The translations under genes were made by a program, and so were the position numbers. From assembly GCA_017857395.1 (NCBI GenBank), contig JAFMDF010000019.1:1-58512 (forward strand): DNA of 58,512 nucleotides, given 5' to 3'. The DNA is from Bacteroidota bacterium. Lineage in GTDB: Bacteria > Bacteroidota > Bacteroidia > Chitinophagales > Saprospiraceae. The notes below the pieces were generated by a model. The model made no database searches, was not told where the DNA came from, and saw only the letters and a program-made list of their open reading frames with translations. The stretch's first letter is position 1, and every line of letters starts with the position of its first letter. Of the stretch, positions 9,701-18,286 are shown one piece after another.

Positions 9701-9819
9701 AATTCTTCAGACTCATATTCCCAACTGCCTTCTAATCCAGAATCACCTGTTTTACAGTGAAAAAATAATAAGGTAAATCCTAAAAAAAGGAATAGATTTT
9801 TCGTTTTGAATATTGTCAT
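6784..9819 (-). CDS. c-type cytochrome and beta-propeller lipoprotein (sorbosone-dehydrogenase-like)
   Basis: The 1011-residue protein has a signal peptide with a probable lipobox (LLFFHC, Cys22). Residues about 30-118 look like a small lipocalin-like sandwich. A class I cytochrome c follows, with heme site CINCH (Cys170, Cys173, His174) and likely axial Met in TMPPQ (about 214). Residues about 260-560 resemble the conserved region found between heme and propeller in such proteins. Residues about 580-870 are a soluble-glucose/sorbosone-dehydrogenase-type propeller (LFQPLGIKVLNEKIYVTCRD, DFNGDGETDFYE, FRAANGVCINPDGSFIVTDQ). The end is Ig-like. It probably oxidises a sugar derivative and hands electrons to its own heme in the periplasm (inference). 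The gene is in line with the ThuA-DUF1080 gene downstream. Confidence 0.78.
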   Translation of the reverse strand: MTIFKTKNLFLFLGFTLLFFHCKTGDSGLEGSWEYESEEFSGTLVISKEGGEYVGQLQSYVTGINDLQDFKLVDNQLSGRFPKWGMDILVNGDFVGDNFTGTFIIDDEKFPFTGGRFVDTSQPVDHPDLAYLLDEEDLADYEKDIDHAGMIADFNEESYERGSRIFNGNCINCHGTPEIEGSIPLSLKFWEQPFKAGSDPYSMYLTLTKGFKTMPPQIVLTPQEKYDVICYLREEYIKESNETQYYKVGPNYLASLPEGTTTGPAAKPYHPWKDMDYGNFFMNTYELVDSATGPERFHSPGPTPFVDEDYSKNNFAYKGIAVRLDKGDGGVSEGNAFMIFDHDVMRVAGGWTGAGFIDWRAILLNDEHETYPRTVGKLHFETPVGPGWANPTNGSFEDPRYTARDGRQFGPLPKKWADYKGLYHHDNHIIISYSVGKSNILEELGMEKIGEQTIFTRTLNISPSKGTLKMRVAPVKNKVAISGKGASLKEMDGYTILETHETGTAIIKLFIAEQSVNGLEEYAKKSQPSDLSPFTKGGKTHYPQVLKTTIVKGQAKGAFAIDELTPPFENPWKARMKLSGIDFMQDANKAVVCATDGDIWMITGLTDNSGQLTWRRIGSGLFQPLGIKVLNEKIYVTCRDQLVLLRDFNGDGETDFYESFNHDHQVTDHFHEFAMGLQADKQGNLYYAKSGRHAREALIPQHGTLIKVSKDGKKSEIIATGFRAANGVCINPDGSFIVTDQQGYWNPMNRINWVDVGGKEKFYGNMWGYEPPKDSSRLAMEQPLVWVDMEFDRSPSELLWVDSKAWGPLNGGLLSFSYGYGKIQVVLHEKANKMRQGGVIDIPNVKFLTGVMRGRFNPQDGQLYACGMSAWGTSQLMRGGGLYRIRYTGKPLTIPVALKANTQGLNLIFAQQLDATQAQNLDNFEVKVWDLKRTADYGSERYNTRTLKLTKVALAEDGKTVNLYIPDIAPVDVMTIEYHLTDTEGTKLEGTVQNTIHELGTRPLGMQVIGD

Positions 9820-10180
9820 TTAAGAAAAGTATTATTTTTATAGGAATTCCAGTTATTTGAATTTTAAATAACTTTGTAAAGGTAAGAAATAAAGTCGAAT
9901 CTAAAAATAAAATGCCCAAACTTATTATATAAAAAACAAAACAAAAGCATAAAGCTATAAGTGTTGATATAAATTTCACAAAACATGTCTCTAACCTAAT
10001 TTTAATTGTCTGATTTTTAATTATATTTTCATAAAAAAAACTTTATTAAATATAGTTAGTAAGTTTTTACCTACATTTTTGAACCATTTATTGTGATTAT
10101 CCATAAAAAAAGATACCACTCAATCCCTTTCCTATATTTTATCAATAAATGTTTTATAAGTGGTTGCAAATAACCCCATA
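9820..10180. other. AT-rich intergenic region, nothing recognised
   Basis: The 361 bases lie between two same-strand heme lipoprotein genes. I see only A/T tracts and no convincing hairpin, small gene or promoter with both boxes. A TACCTTTA stretch on the minus strand near 9875-9885 is one base off a TAnnTTTG box but lacks a partner at the right distance. Confidence 0.6.
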
Positions 10181-13100
10181 TTACTCAGATTCAACATCAA
10201 TGACAGGCGGTTCCAATGTCTTTAAATAAGCTACCAAATTCACTACTTCTTCAGCTGTCAAAGTATTCAACAAGCCTTGCGGCATTAAGGAATTAGTGGT
10301 TACTTCTTTAGATTGAATATCGGACTTATTGATGGGAATAGGGTCTTGTCCAACTACCCGCAAGGTCAGACTCCTTTCATTTTCAGCAATTACATTTCCA
10401 CTATAAGTTCGACCATCTTGGGTATTGATTACAACCATTTTATAGTCGTCTTGAATGTCCCCACTTGGATCTAAAATATTGCTCAACAGATAAGTGGTAT
10501 TCGTTCGATTAGAGCCAGTTAAGTCAGGGCCTATAACGCCTCCTTCGCCATGCATTTTATGGCACGCATAGCAGGTTCGTTGATATACTTCCAATCCATT
10601 TTTTAAATCGGCATGATTAAGCGCCTCATCGGAAAGCATTCGTTGGTATTTACTAAACTGAGCGGCTACATCGCTGGAAATATCATCAATGGGCCCCCAA
10701 ACTTCTACAAATCCATTACCCACCACTCTTCGTAATTGTAGCGCGACATAAGCTGGAATATCCTTTTTTGGAATGAATCCTTCTTCTAAAGCCCATACCA
10801 ATTGCCAGCCATAAGTGGGTCGAGCCGCAAAAGTTTGAATAGCTTCTTGTTTGGCTTCTGCATCAAATCTAGCATAATTTTCCAATAATAACTCTCCGAA
10901 GGCTTCCTCATCATAAGCAGCTATCGCTCGAAGGGCTTCGATTTGCAAGTCTTTATCCTTAATCAACTCTGGTAATATTTCTTTTAACTCCTTCCGTTGG
11001 TGGAATGCTAAACCTTTTATGGCATTTCGTCTTTGGCTTATAGCTGCTTGGGGGTTATTCAAGGTAGCCAGTAATTTTTTTGCAGCTTCTGCATTGCCAA
11101 ATTGTTGGGCAATTTCATCCGCCTTCGAGGAAAGAACGGGATTGGATTGCAACGATTGATAAACTGATGCCCAATTCGATGGCTCTTTTATATCGGTTCG
11201 CCCAGCCATTCCTACATACATGCCCTCAAGGAGTTGAATTTGGTTTTTCGATTTTTTATTTAAACCCGCAACTAGCTTTTCCAATTGGTTTCCATCTACT
11301 AAACGACGGGCAATTTTATTGGCTATGGAAGGAATATTCGTGATTTCTGCTAACCTTAAAGCTCGGTCAGGTTGTGTTGCCACTATGGGTTCCATACCAA
11401 ACCAAAGCGTGTGCGGTATATTAGGGTCATCCGCATCTTCTTCAACTTTGGCTAATGCTTCGGCAATTTCCCAACGATTATTTTTTTCTAATTTTTGCAA
11501 AGCAGCAGCCAAGTATAATCGAACAACTGGTGAATTTTCTTTTTCAGAAAGCTGATTTAAGGCTGCATTAATTGCTTTAGAAGGTTGTCCCTCTTCACAT
11601 AAAAATTGAATCGCCCAGCCTTGTATATAAGGGTCTTTATCAGATAATAATTTCACCAAATTTTTACTTGAAATTTGATTGGTGATTTGTAAAGTCCACA
11701 ATGCACGCAATCGCAAATCTTCGTTCTTTTCATTTTCTAAAACTTCATTTAACCGTTTGATAGCCGCATTGCTAATCCCTTTTTGATGCGCTCGGTATTG
11801 TAAAATAACTCTTGCCCGTTGGGCGTGCCAATTACTTTTACTCAATTGTAATGCTACCAATTCCGCATCACTCCTTTTACTTAAATCATCATAGCGTCCT
11901 TCCCAATCTTCGGCATGGGATTTTTCAGGCATGATTCTAAAAACTCTGCCCGTTTCTTTATTGACGACCTCATTCCCACAAATATCTGCATCATGCCAAT
12001 CCAAAACGTAAAGACCACCTTCAGGGCCAATTTCCATACTAAAACCAATCCATTGGGCATTATTAGCCATCATAAAGTCTTCTCCATGACTCGCAATAAA
12101 GCCTGAACCATTTGGTTTCAATACATCCGAAAGTACTGCGTGTTCGTGGATATTTGCCATAAACAGTCGCCCTTGTTGTTCGGGTGGAAAGGCATCCGAT
12201 TGATAAATTCTTGCACCTCCATGGGCCGACCGATGCCGATGGTCAACGATGGTGCGAATGTCTTCATAGACATACGAATTAAAATGACTTCCGCCTTGCC
12301 GATGATAAATCCCCCCTGGAATAACATGAAATAAATGAGGAATTACGCAAGCTGAAATAAACAATTGCCCTTTGGCATCATAATCAATTCCCCACGGATT
12401 GCTAAAGCCATGTGCCACCACTTCAAAGCGGTCTTTGATAGGATGATACCGCCAAACACCACCATTTATGTCCACCCCATCCGCCTCTAATAGGTCTTCA
12501 GGAAAAGCTTCTCGATGTTGATACAATTTTCCTTTACCTTTGGGTTTTCGGATTTTGGAAGGGGTCGCAAATCCTTCCAAACCATACAACCAACCATCGG
12601 GTCCCCAATGAAAACTATTAATCGTTTCATGACGATCCCGGATGCCCCAACCTGTCAGTAATACTTGTATATCTTCCATATCTCCTTTATCATCTTGGTT
12701 TTTATCTGGCACAAATAGTAGATTGGGTGGTGCGCCAATAAAAACGCCACCATGACCAACAGCAATTGCCGAAGGAAAAGGAATGCCTTCCAAAAATACT
12801 TTTCGAGTATCCACTACCCCATCCTTATCTTCATCTTCTAAAATCAAAATTTTGCTATCTCCTCCATTGGAAAAACCATGACCGCGAGATTCGTAATCTC
12901 TGTTTTCCGCAATCCACATTCGTCCTTTATCATCCCAACAAAAAGCCATCGGTTGGGTAATCATGGGTTCGGCGGCATAGGCATTTACTTGATAACCATT
13001 TTGAATCGTCATTTCTTCCACGGCTTCTTGCGGGTTTAAAAATCTTGCCTTTCGACCTTCTTCTTGTGCCAATTCCCAAAGCGGTTCAATATTATATTGA

Positions 13101-14092
13101 TTGTGATTGCCGATATAATCGGACCAAAGTTCTGTCATTTCGATGTTGTTCAATTCACCCGTATAGGCAACAACTTGGTGGAGAAACGTTTTAGTTTCCC
13201 CTTCTTTTATTTTTAAATCTTTCTCCCTTGCTGGAACGGGACCTATCCCCAACTCTCCATCCACTCGCCAAGTTTGAGGAAAACCATCATTTTCAGGATG
13301 GTCGAAAATAGCGATATGCCCCCATTCGTCCATCCCCTCGATTTCCATACCTACATCCACCCACATAGCACGCTGTCCTTCCGCATTTTCATTGCGTTGG
13401 CGTGCTGCATTAATAACTTCGCCTTTGTTATTTTCTCGCCAGGGCATTCTTAAAAATAGGCCACCATAGTCAAATTGATTGATAGTTATATCGGCTAAAG
13501 CCTTTCCTTCCCATTCCAAACTCAATAAGTAGTTATCTTCTTTTTGAGAAAAAGTCCAGGTTTGTGTTTCTTCTAAAATGGGTTGTTTTGACTCATCTAA
13601 TAGGTTATAAATTGTTTGCCATTTTACAGCTTCCCCTTTTTCTGTCAACACTTCCGAACTAACTTTTTGCCAATGACTGCTTCCATTATTATGAAAATAA
13701 TCTCTACCGATTTTAGCTTTGATGTCTTTGGATTTGTCTGGACGGTAAAACCATTCTTCTAATGTCGCCTCCTCTGCCCCTATTCCATTTATTCTCGTAA
13801 AACCCCAATACAAACCTGTCTGGTGTTTGTGGTGACCTGGGCTATATTCAGTCAATTCCGCAGTCGAGTTTGGTGCAAGAATGGGGTGGAGGAAAGGTCG
13901 CATATTTGGCTTTGCATTTTGCGTAACCAATGCCTTAGTTCCATTTTCTTGAAATACTCGAATGGCCTCTTCGTTGATTTTAATATGAAAATTTGATTCA
14001 ATAGGATTAGTGATGGAATCGGGATTTTCTTGCTTATTGGAACAGGAAAAAAAACAGATACAGAGCATTATAAAAGTAAGCAGTTTTTCCAT
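10181..14092 (-). CDS. PmoA, membrane-bound-dehydrogenase propeller, HEAT repeat and cytochrome c fusion lipoprotein
   Basis: I place the start at 14092, where MEKLLTFIMLCICFFSCSNK gives a clean lipoprotein signal; the frame is open to 14242 but that extension would bury the signal. The protein has 1303 residues. In order: a PmoA-like domain (about 25-340; SPGHHKHQTGLYWGF), a PVC-type dehydrogenase propeller (about 370-730; AFCWDDKGRMWIAENRDYES, GPDGWLYGLEGFATPS), HEAT-like alpha repeats (about 760-1130) and a C-terminal cytochrome c (heme CYACH at 1174-1178) with the GPDLTGSNRTNTTYLLSNIL signature. The last two parts are typical of large heme dehydrogenases of Planctomycetota, Verrucomicrobiota and Bacteroidota. 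Role: periplasmic oxidation of a carbohydrate-like substrate (inference). It is divergent from the next gene. Confidence 0.8.
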   Translation of the reverse strand: MEKLLTFIMLCICFFSCSNKQENPDSITNPIESNFHIKINEEAIRVFQENGTKALVTQNAKPNMRPFLHPILAPNSTAELTEYSPGHHKHQTGLYWGFTRINGIGAEEATLEEWFYRPDKSKDIKAKIGRDYFHNNGSSHWQKVSSEVLTEKGEAVKWQTIYNLLDESKQPILEETQTWTFSQKEDNYLLSLEWEGKALADITINQFDYGGLFLRMPWRENNKGEVINAARQRNENAEGQRAMWVDVGMEIEGMDEWGHIAIFDHPENDGFPQTWRVDGELGIGPVPAREKDLKIKEGETKTFLHQVVAYTGELNNIEMTELWSDYIGNHNQYNIEPLWELAQEEGRKARFLNPQEAVEEMTIQNGYQVNAYAAEPMITQPMAFCWDDKGRMWIAENRDYESRGHGFSNGGDSKILILEDEDKDGVVDTRKVFLEGIPFPSAIAVGHGGVFIGAPPNLLFVPDKNQDDKGDMEDIQVLLTGWGIRDRHETINSFHWGPDGWLYGLEGFATPSKIRKPKGKGKLYQHREAFPEDLLEADGVDINGGVWRYHPIKDRFEVVAHGFSNPWGIDYDAKGQLFISACVIPHLFHVIPGGIYHRQGGSHFNSYVYEDIRTIVDHRHRSAHGGARIYQSDAFPPEQQGRLFMANIHEHAVLSDVLKPNGSGFIASHGEDFMMANNAQWIGFSMEIGPEGGLYVLDWHDADICGNEVVNKETGRVFRIMPEKSHAEDWEGRYDDLSKRSDAELVALQLSKSNWHAQRARVILQYRAHQKGISNAAIKRLNEVLENEKNEDLRLRALWTLQITNQISSKNLVKLLSDKDPYIQGWAIQFLCEEGQPSKAINAALNQLSEKENSPVVRLYLAAALQKLEKNNRWEIAEALAKVEEDADDPNIPHTLWFGMEPIVATQPDRALRLAEITNIPSIANKIARRLVDGNQLEKLVAGLNKKSKNQIQLLEGMYVGMAGRTDIKEPSNWASVYQSLQSNPVLSSKADEIAQQFGNAEAAKKLLATLNNPQAAISQRRNAIKGLAFHQRKELKEILPELIKDKDLQIEALRAIAAYDEEAFGELLLENYARFDAEAKQEAIQTFAARPTYGWQLVWALEEGFIPKKDIPAYVALQLRRVVGNGFVEVWGPIDDISSDVAAQFSKYQRMLSDEALNHADLKNGLEVYQRTCYACHKMHGEGGVIGPDLTGSNRTNTTYLLSNILDPSGDIQDDYKMVVINTQDGRTYSGNVIAENERSLTLRVVGQDPIPINKSDIQSKEVTTNSLMPQGLLNTLTAEEVVNLVAYLKTLEPPVIDVESE

Positions 14093-14262
14093 GGCTATTT
14101 CGTTTTTATTAAATAGTTGAATAACATTATTTCTTGACATTAGAAAGTATAAATAAATCGTATTCTTGTCAAAGAAACGAATAAATCGTTTAATTTTTTT
14201 AAAAAAGTAAATTTTATAAGGTAATTTAGCAGAAATTTCCAAAAAAATGTGAAATTAGCCAC

Positions 14263-14280
14263 TAGGGAATTAGTTCCTTA
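14263..14280. promoter_or_regulatory. Near-palindrome in the divergent promoter region
   Basis: TAGGGAATTAGTTCCTTA is a near-palindrome (GGAA-N4-TTCC core) about 20 bases before the start codon at 14300 and within the 207-base divergent region. It could be an operator for the ROK regulator or just leader structure; no second copy was found at the other cluster promoters. Confidence 0.25.
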
Positions 14281-14299
14281 AAATTTTCAAAATAAAAAA

Positions 14300-17200
14300 A
14301 TGAAAAAAATAGCCCTACTTTGTTACATACTATTAATAACTTTCTTGATATACACCTGTTCTGCCTCCAACGATGTCAATAGAGTGGAAAATCCTGCTGC
14401 GACTAATCCCCATCAAGTATATAGTGCGCCACCGTGGGTGATGCGGCTTAATTTGGATGGTCGCCCACAAATGATTGGCCTTGCTTTGAATAAAAATCTA
14501 TTTGCCGCTTATGATGCACAATTAGGTGCTTTATATAAAGTTTGGAAAGGGGATATTTTATTTACAGGTCCTGTTTATGATAATATTCATGGTAGGCAGC
14601 CCATTACCAGAGGCGAGGCTTATATTCAAGATACTTTGGCACAAAATCCTTGGTCGCTAAAAGTAGGGGGAACAGTAAGTCCCATTAAAGCCAAATACAA
14701 AGGTTATTCTCGAAAAAATAATCAAGTTACTTTTAAGTATGAATTAATTTTACCGACTGGCGAAAAATTCAATATTGAAGAAACACCAGAATTTATAACT
14801 CATAAAGATGGAAGACCGGGATTTGAGCGAGTATTTAAAACAGGAAATATTCCAACAGGAATTGATATTTTTTTAAATACTTCCTTTGACCATTTGACCG
14901 ATGAAAAAGACCTAGAAACCAATGGTGAATGGCTGTCTAATAATTTTGAAGAACGGTCTTTTGATTTTGGAAAAAGCATTAAAGGGACGGGTACTTTGCA
15001 ATTAAATCCAAACGGGCAGACGTATTTGCGTAGCTATTTTGAACCCAAAGCAACTGCTCATGTCGCATTAGAACAAGGGGCAAATACAGCAGAAACAGCT
15101 AATAAACAAGTAGATTTAGCCAATATTGACCCAACTGATTTAACTACTTTAGCGATTGTTGGAAAAGACATTATTGGAAAAAGCGATTGTGCGGCCTGCC
15201 ATGCCATTAATAAAATGGTGATTGGCCCTTCTTATACGGATATTGCTAAAAAATATGAAACCAAACCTGAAGTAGTCGAGGCACTATCCATTAAAATTAT
15301 ATATGGTGGCGCCGGGGCTTGGGGAACACGGGCGATGTCTGCCCACCCTGATGTTTCGGAAACGGAAGCCAAAGCGATGGCAGCCTATATACTTTCCACC
15401 ATTCCAGATGGGCAAATAGAACGCAAAGCAGGGGTTGCTGCAGATTTTTACGATGTGGGGCAACCATTAGGCAGTTTACCAGAGATTGTGGCAGGACAAA
15501 GTCCGAACGCTTCGGAGGTATATCCCAATATTGATTTTCATTCAGGCAATCCAGATATAGGAAAAGATACCGATGAAAATTTTAGCGGATTTGTGAAAGA
15601 TTTTGTGATGGAGGCCAATACTTATTTGACCGTTCCCGAATCTAAAACTTACGATTTGCAATTTGTCGCCAATAATGGAGGTCAATTAAAAATTGATGGT
15701 AAGTTGGTTTCCCAAGGACATTTTTACGAGGGGACTTTTATTGACCAAAAAGAATTATTTTTAGAAAAAGGAGCGCATAAAATTCAGATTCATTTTTATC
15801 ATCATCTATTTGATAAACACCTAATTTTGATGTGGCGAGATAACAAAGCCGCAGAATATGAACCCATTCCAGCGGAGTATTATACCCATGACCCTTTTGA
15901 TATAAAACCTACTTCGCCAGGCATCAAAGCGATTGTTCAAAATAATGCCCCTGGGTTTGGTGCATCTTTAGAGTCGCCCCATCCTGCTTTTGATTTATCG
16001 GTCGTCCGTCCCGAAGGGTTTAAACCAAGAGTCGGCGACCTAGAATTTAGGGAAAATGGCAATTTGATACTTTGCACTTGGGATGGAGAAGTTTTTGAAT
16101 TAGAAAATCCGACAAGTACGGACCCATCCAATATTAAAATTACCAAAATTGCAGATGGTTTATGTGAACCTTTGGGCATTACAATCGTCAATGATGAAGT
16201 CTATGTTTTACAACGTTGGGAATTGACCAAATTAACAGATACCAATGGAGATAATATCCTAGATGAATATGAAAGTATTGGTACTTTTGGAAGTAATGGC
16301 CAATTTCATGAATGGTCGTTTGGTTTAGTACATAAAGAGGACCACTTTTATATGACAACCGGTATTGCTATGGGGCATGGTGATGAAAACATGCATGTGG
16401 ATAGAGGAAAGGCCCTAAAAATGGGCATGGATGGTTCTTATGAACATTTGGCTTATGGCTTAAAAGAACCCAATGGAGTGGGCATTGGCCCCGATGGTGA
16501 AATCTTTATAACCGATAATGAAGGAGAAGGTCAGCCTGTTTGTAAAGTGTTTCATATTCCAGAATCGGGCAAACCTTTTTATGGAAATAAGTTAGTGGAA
16601 GCGGATAATTTACCCGCCGATATTAAAGATGTGCCACCCGTCATCTGGTTGCCACAAAACGAAATCGGCAATTCCCCTTCCCAACCCATTTTGATGAAAC
16701 ATGGCCCTTATGAAGGACAGATGATTCATGGAGAAATCACCCATGGCGGCATCAAACGAGATTTTATAGAAAAGGTAAAAGGACAATATCAAGGAGCTGT
16801 ATTTCGATTTGTGCAAGGTTTGGAAGTGGGCATTAACAGAATGGAATGGGGACCAGATGGTGCCTTATATGTATCAGGGCTTGGAGGCGCACAAGACTTT
16901 GGACACCAAGGACATCAATTTGGTTTAGAACGATTAAGCTATAATGGAAAAGTGCCTTTTGAAATGTTGGCGATTCGTGCCAAATCCAATGGCTTGGAAA
17001 TTGAATTTACCCAACCTTTGAGAATTGGAGACGGTATGCATCCAAGCGATTATAAAGTACAACAATGGTATTTCTCTTGGTCGGGAGATGAACATTCTAG
17101 CCAGCAAAAAAAGGATTTGGAAAATCTGACGATTCGTTCTGTTACCTTATCAGAAGACCGCACCAAAGCCTTTTTGGAATTGGAAGGCATGAAAAAAGTA

Positions 17201-17980
17201 CATGTCTATTATGTGCAATTGCAGCCTACCTTTTTAAGTGACCGTAATGAGCAATTATGGTCGAATGAAGGCTGGTACACTTTAAATGAATTTCCTGATG
17301 AAGCAGGAGTTGTAAAACCAGTTACTTATGCTAAATCTCCAAATACCTTAACACCTCCTGAAAAAGAAGCTGGCTGGTCCTTATTATTTGATGGCAGTTC
17401 GTTAGATGGTTGGATGAATAATAGTGATTGGACCGTTAATAAGGGTATCTTAGTTCCTCAAAAAACCGAAACCATTTTATCAACCTCGGAATCTTTTGAT
17501 AATTTTGAATTAGAATTCGAGTGGAACATTACTACTGGTGGAGAAGGCGGTATTTTATTTAATATTCCTGCCAATACGACTGCCCCCCAAGCTTTAGCGG
17601 TCTCCCCTAGAATGCAATTGGTTGATGAAAAAGGTAACGAAGATGCTAAAGCCATTAGCAAACATAAATCAGGTGCTAATTACGACATCAGCGCACCTAA
17701 ATATGTCGTTACTCAACCTTCTGGCACTTATAATACGGCTCGTTTAGTTGTGCATAATTCCCATATCGAACATTGGATTAATGGCATTAAAGTACAGACC
17801 TATGAATTAGGTAGTGAAGCATGGCAAGCTAGTTTGTCAGGTACTATTTATGAAAATTCAGCAACTTATGGGCAAACTGCTAGTGGAAAAATTGGGATTT
17901 ATAGTAAATTGGGAACTTTATCGGTTCGGAATGTTCGGATTCGGGAATTGGATAAGGCTAAGACACACAATGCCCTATAA
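14300..17980 (+). CDS. Cytochrome c, PA14, sorbosone-dehydrogenase-like propeller and DUF1080 fusion lipoprotein
   Basis: The 1226-residue protein has a lipoprotein signal (IYTC, Cys20). Residues about 40-270 are an N-terminal region I cannot name. A cytochrome c follows at about 275-375 (heme CAACH, Cys297, Cys300, His301; probable ligand Met346). Residues about 425-530 are a PA14-like carbohydrate-binding domain (YDLQFVANNGGQLKIDG). Residues about 565-900 are a beta-propeller (PLGITIVNDEVYVLQRWELT, DTNGDNILDEYE). About 1040-1217 is DUF1080 (WSLLFDGSSLDGWM). Heme, oxidase-like propeller and 3-keto-glycoside hydrolase domain in one chain support a sequential oxidation-then-cleavage model (inference). 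The C-terminal residues KTHNAL come from a duplicated short DNA repeat, so the original end may have been altered. Confidence 0.8.
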   Translation: MKKIALLCYILLITFLIYTCSASNDVNRVENPAATNPHQVYSAPPWVMRLNLDGRPQMIGLALNKNLFAAYDAQLGALYKVWKGDILFTGPVYDNIHGRQPITRGEAYIQDTLAQNPWSLKVGGTVSPIKAKYKGYSRKNNQVTFKYELILPTGEKFNIEETPEFITHKDGRPGFERVFKTGNIPTGIDIFLNTSFDHLTDEKDLETNGEWLSNNFEERSFDFGKSIKGTGTLQLNPNGQTYLRSYFEPKATAHVALEQGANTAETANKQVDLANIDPTDLTTLAIVGKDIIGKSDCAACHAINKMVIGPSYTDIAKKYETKPEVVEALSIKIIYGGAGAWGTRAMSAHPDVSETEAKAMAAYILSTIPDGQIERKAGVAADFYDVGQPLGSLPEIVAGQSPNASEVYPNIDFHSGNPDIGKDTDENFSGFVKDFVMEANTYLTVPESKTYDLQFVANNGGQLKIDGKLVSQGHFYEGTFIDQKELFLEKGAHKIQIHFYHHLFDKHLILMWRDNKAAEYEPIPAEYYTHDPFDIKPTSPGIKAIVQNNAPGFGASLESPHPAFDLSVVRPEGFKPRVGDLEFRENGNLILCTWDGEVFELENPTSTDPSNIKITKIADGLCEPLGITIVNDEVYVLQRWELTKLTDTNGDNILDEYESIGTFGSNGQFHEWSFGLVHKEDHFYMTTGIAMGHGDENMHVDRGKALKMGMDGSYEHLAYGLKEPNGVGIGPDGEIFITDNEGEGQPVCKVFHIPESGKPFYGNKLVEADNLPADIKDVPPVIWLPQNEIGNSPSQPILMKHGPYEGQMIHGEITHGGIKRDFIEKVKGQYQGAVFRFVQGLEVGINRMEWGPDGALYVSGLGGAQDFGHQGHQFGLERLSYNGKVPFEMLAIRAKSNGLEIEFTQPLRIGDGMHPSDYKVQQWYFSWSGDEHSSQQKKDLENLTIRSVTLSEDRTKAFLELEGMKKVHVYYVQLQPTFLSDRNEQLWSNEGWYTLNEFPDEAGVVKPVTYAKSPNTLTPPEKEAGWSLLFDGSSLDGWMNNSDWTVNKGILVPQKTETILSTSESFDNFELEFEWNITTGGEGGILFNIPANTTAPQALAVSPRMQLVDEKGNEDAKAISKHKSGANYDISAPKYVVTQPSGTYNTARLVVHNSHIEHWINGIKVQTYELGSEAWQASLSGTIYENSATYGQTASGKIGIYSKLGTLSVRNVRIRELDKAKTHNAL

Positions 17981-17990
17981 GACACACAAT
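17959..17990. repeat. Two-copy direct repeat TAAGACACACAAT
   Basis: TAAGACACACAAT occurs at 17959-17971 and 17978-17990 with similar trailing bases. The first copy overlaps the end of the preceding gene. It marks the change from the lipoprotein cluster to the accessory region and may be a junction scar. Confidence 0.5.
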
Positions 17991-18020
17991 ACCTTATTAA
18001 TTAGCCACCTCAACTAGCAA

Positions 18021-18251
18021 TTGTGGCAACTTGATAATTCGCATGTGCTTTGCTACCCATCTTACTCCGTAACTATCCCAAGTTTGGGTAGCCGATATTA
18101 CCTATTTCAGAACAAAAGGTGGTTTTATCTATGGGCATCTCCTAATGAACGTTTATTAAGTTATGGAGAAACGGTTGAATTATTAGAGCCAATTTGGCTT
18201 AGAGAGAAAGTAAAAAACAGAATAGAACAATTAAATACTCTTTATCGGTAA
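18021..18251 (+). pseudogene. C-terminal fragment of a WYL-domain regulator
   Basis: The frame 18021-18251 ends with LSYGETVELLEPIWLREKVK and RIEQLNTLYR, which matches the usual C-terminal end of WYL-domain transcriptional regulators (a helix that follows the E-V-LEP-WLR motif). The expected DNA-binding HTH and the main WYL core are missing, and the first 35 residues look non-homologous. No ribosome binding site is evident. I read it as a remnant left by deletion or insertion. WYL proteins often sit with defence or mobile genes, which fits the island that begins here. Confidence 0.6.
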
Positions 18252-18286
18252 ACACGACCATTTTTTAACTTAAAAATTCATTTCCT

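Noticed and set aside
10181-14092. Methane monooxygenase because of the PmoA-like domain
   Set aside because: The domain called PmoA in these lipoproteins is not the membrane monooxygenase subunit; no transmembrane bundle or partner subunits exist.
10181-14242. Start codon at 14242
   Set aside because: It would place 50 extra residues before an obvious lipoprotein signal that begins at 14092.
79-17980. A classical polysaccharide utilisation locus
   Set aside because: No SusC/SusD pair, no glycoside hydrolase or polysaccharide lyase family was recognised; only ROK, DUF1080 and ThuA point to sugars.
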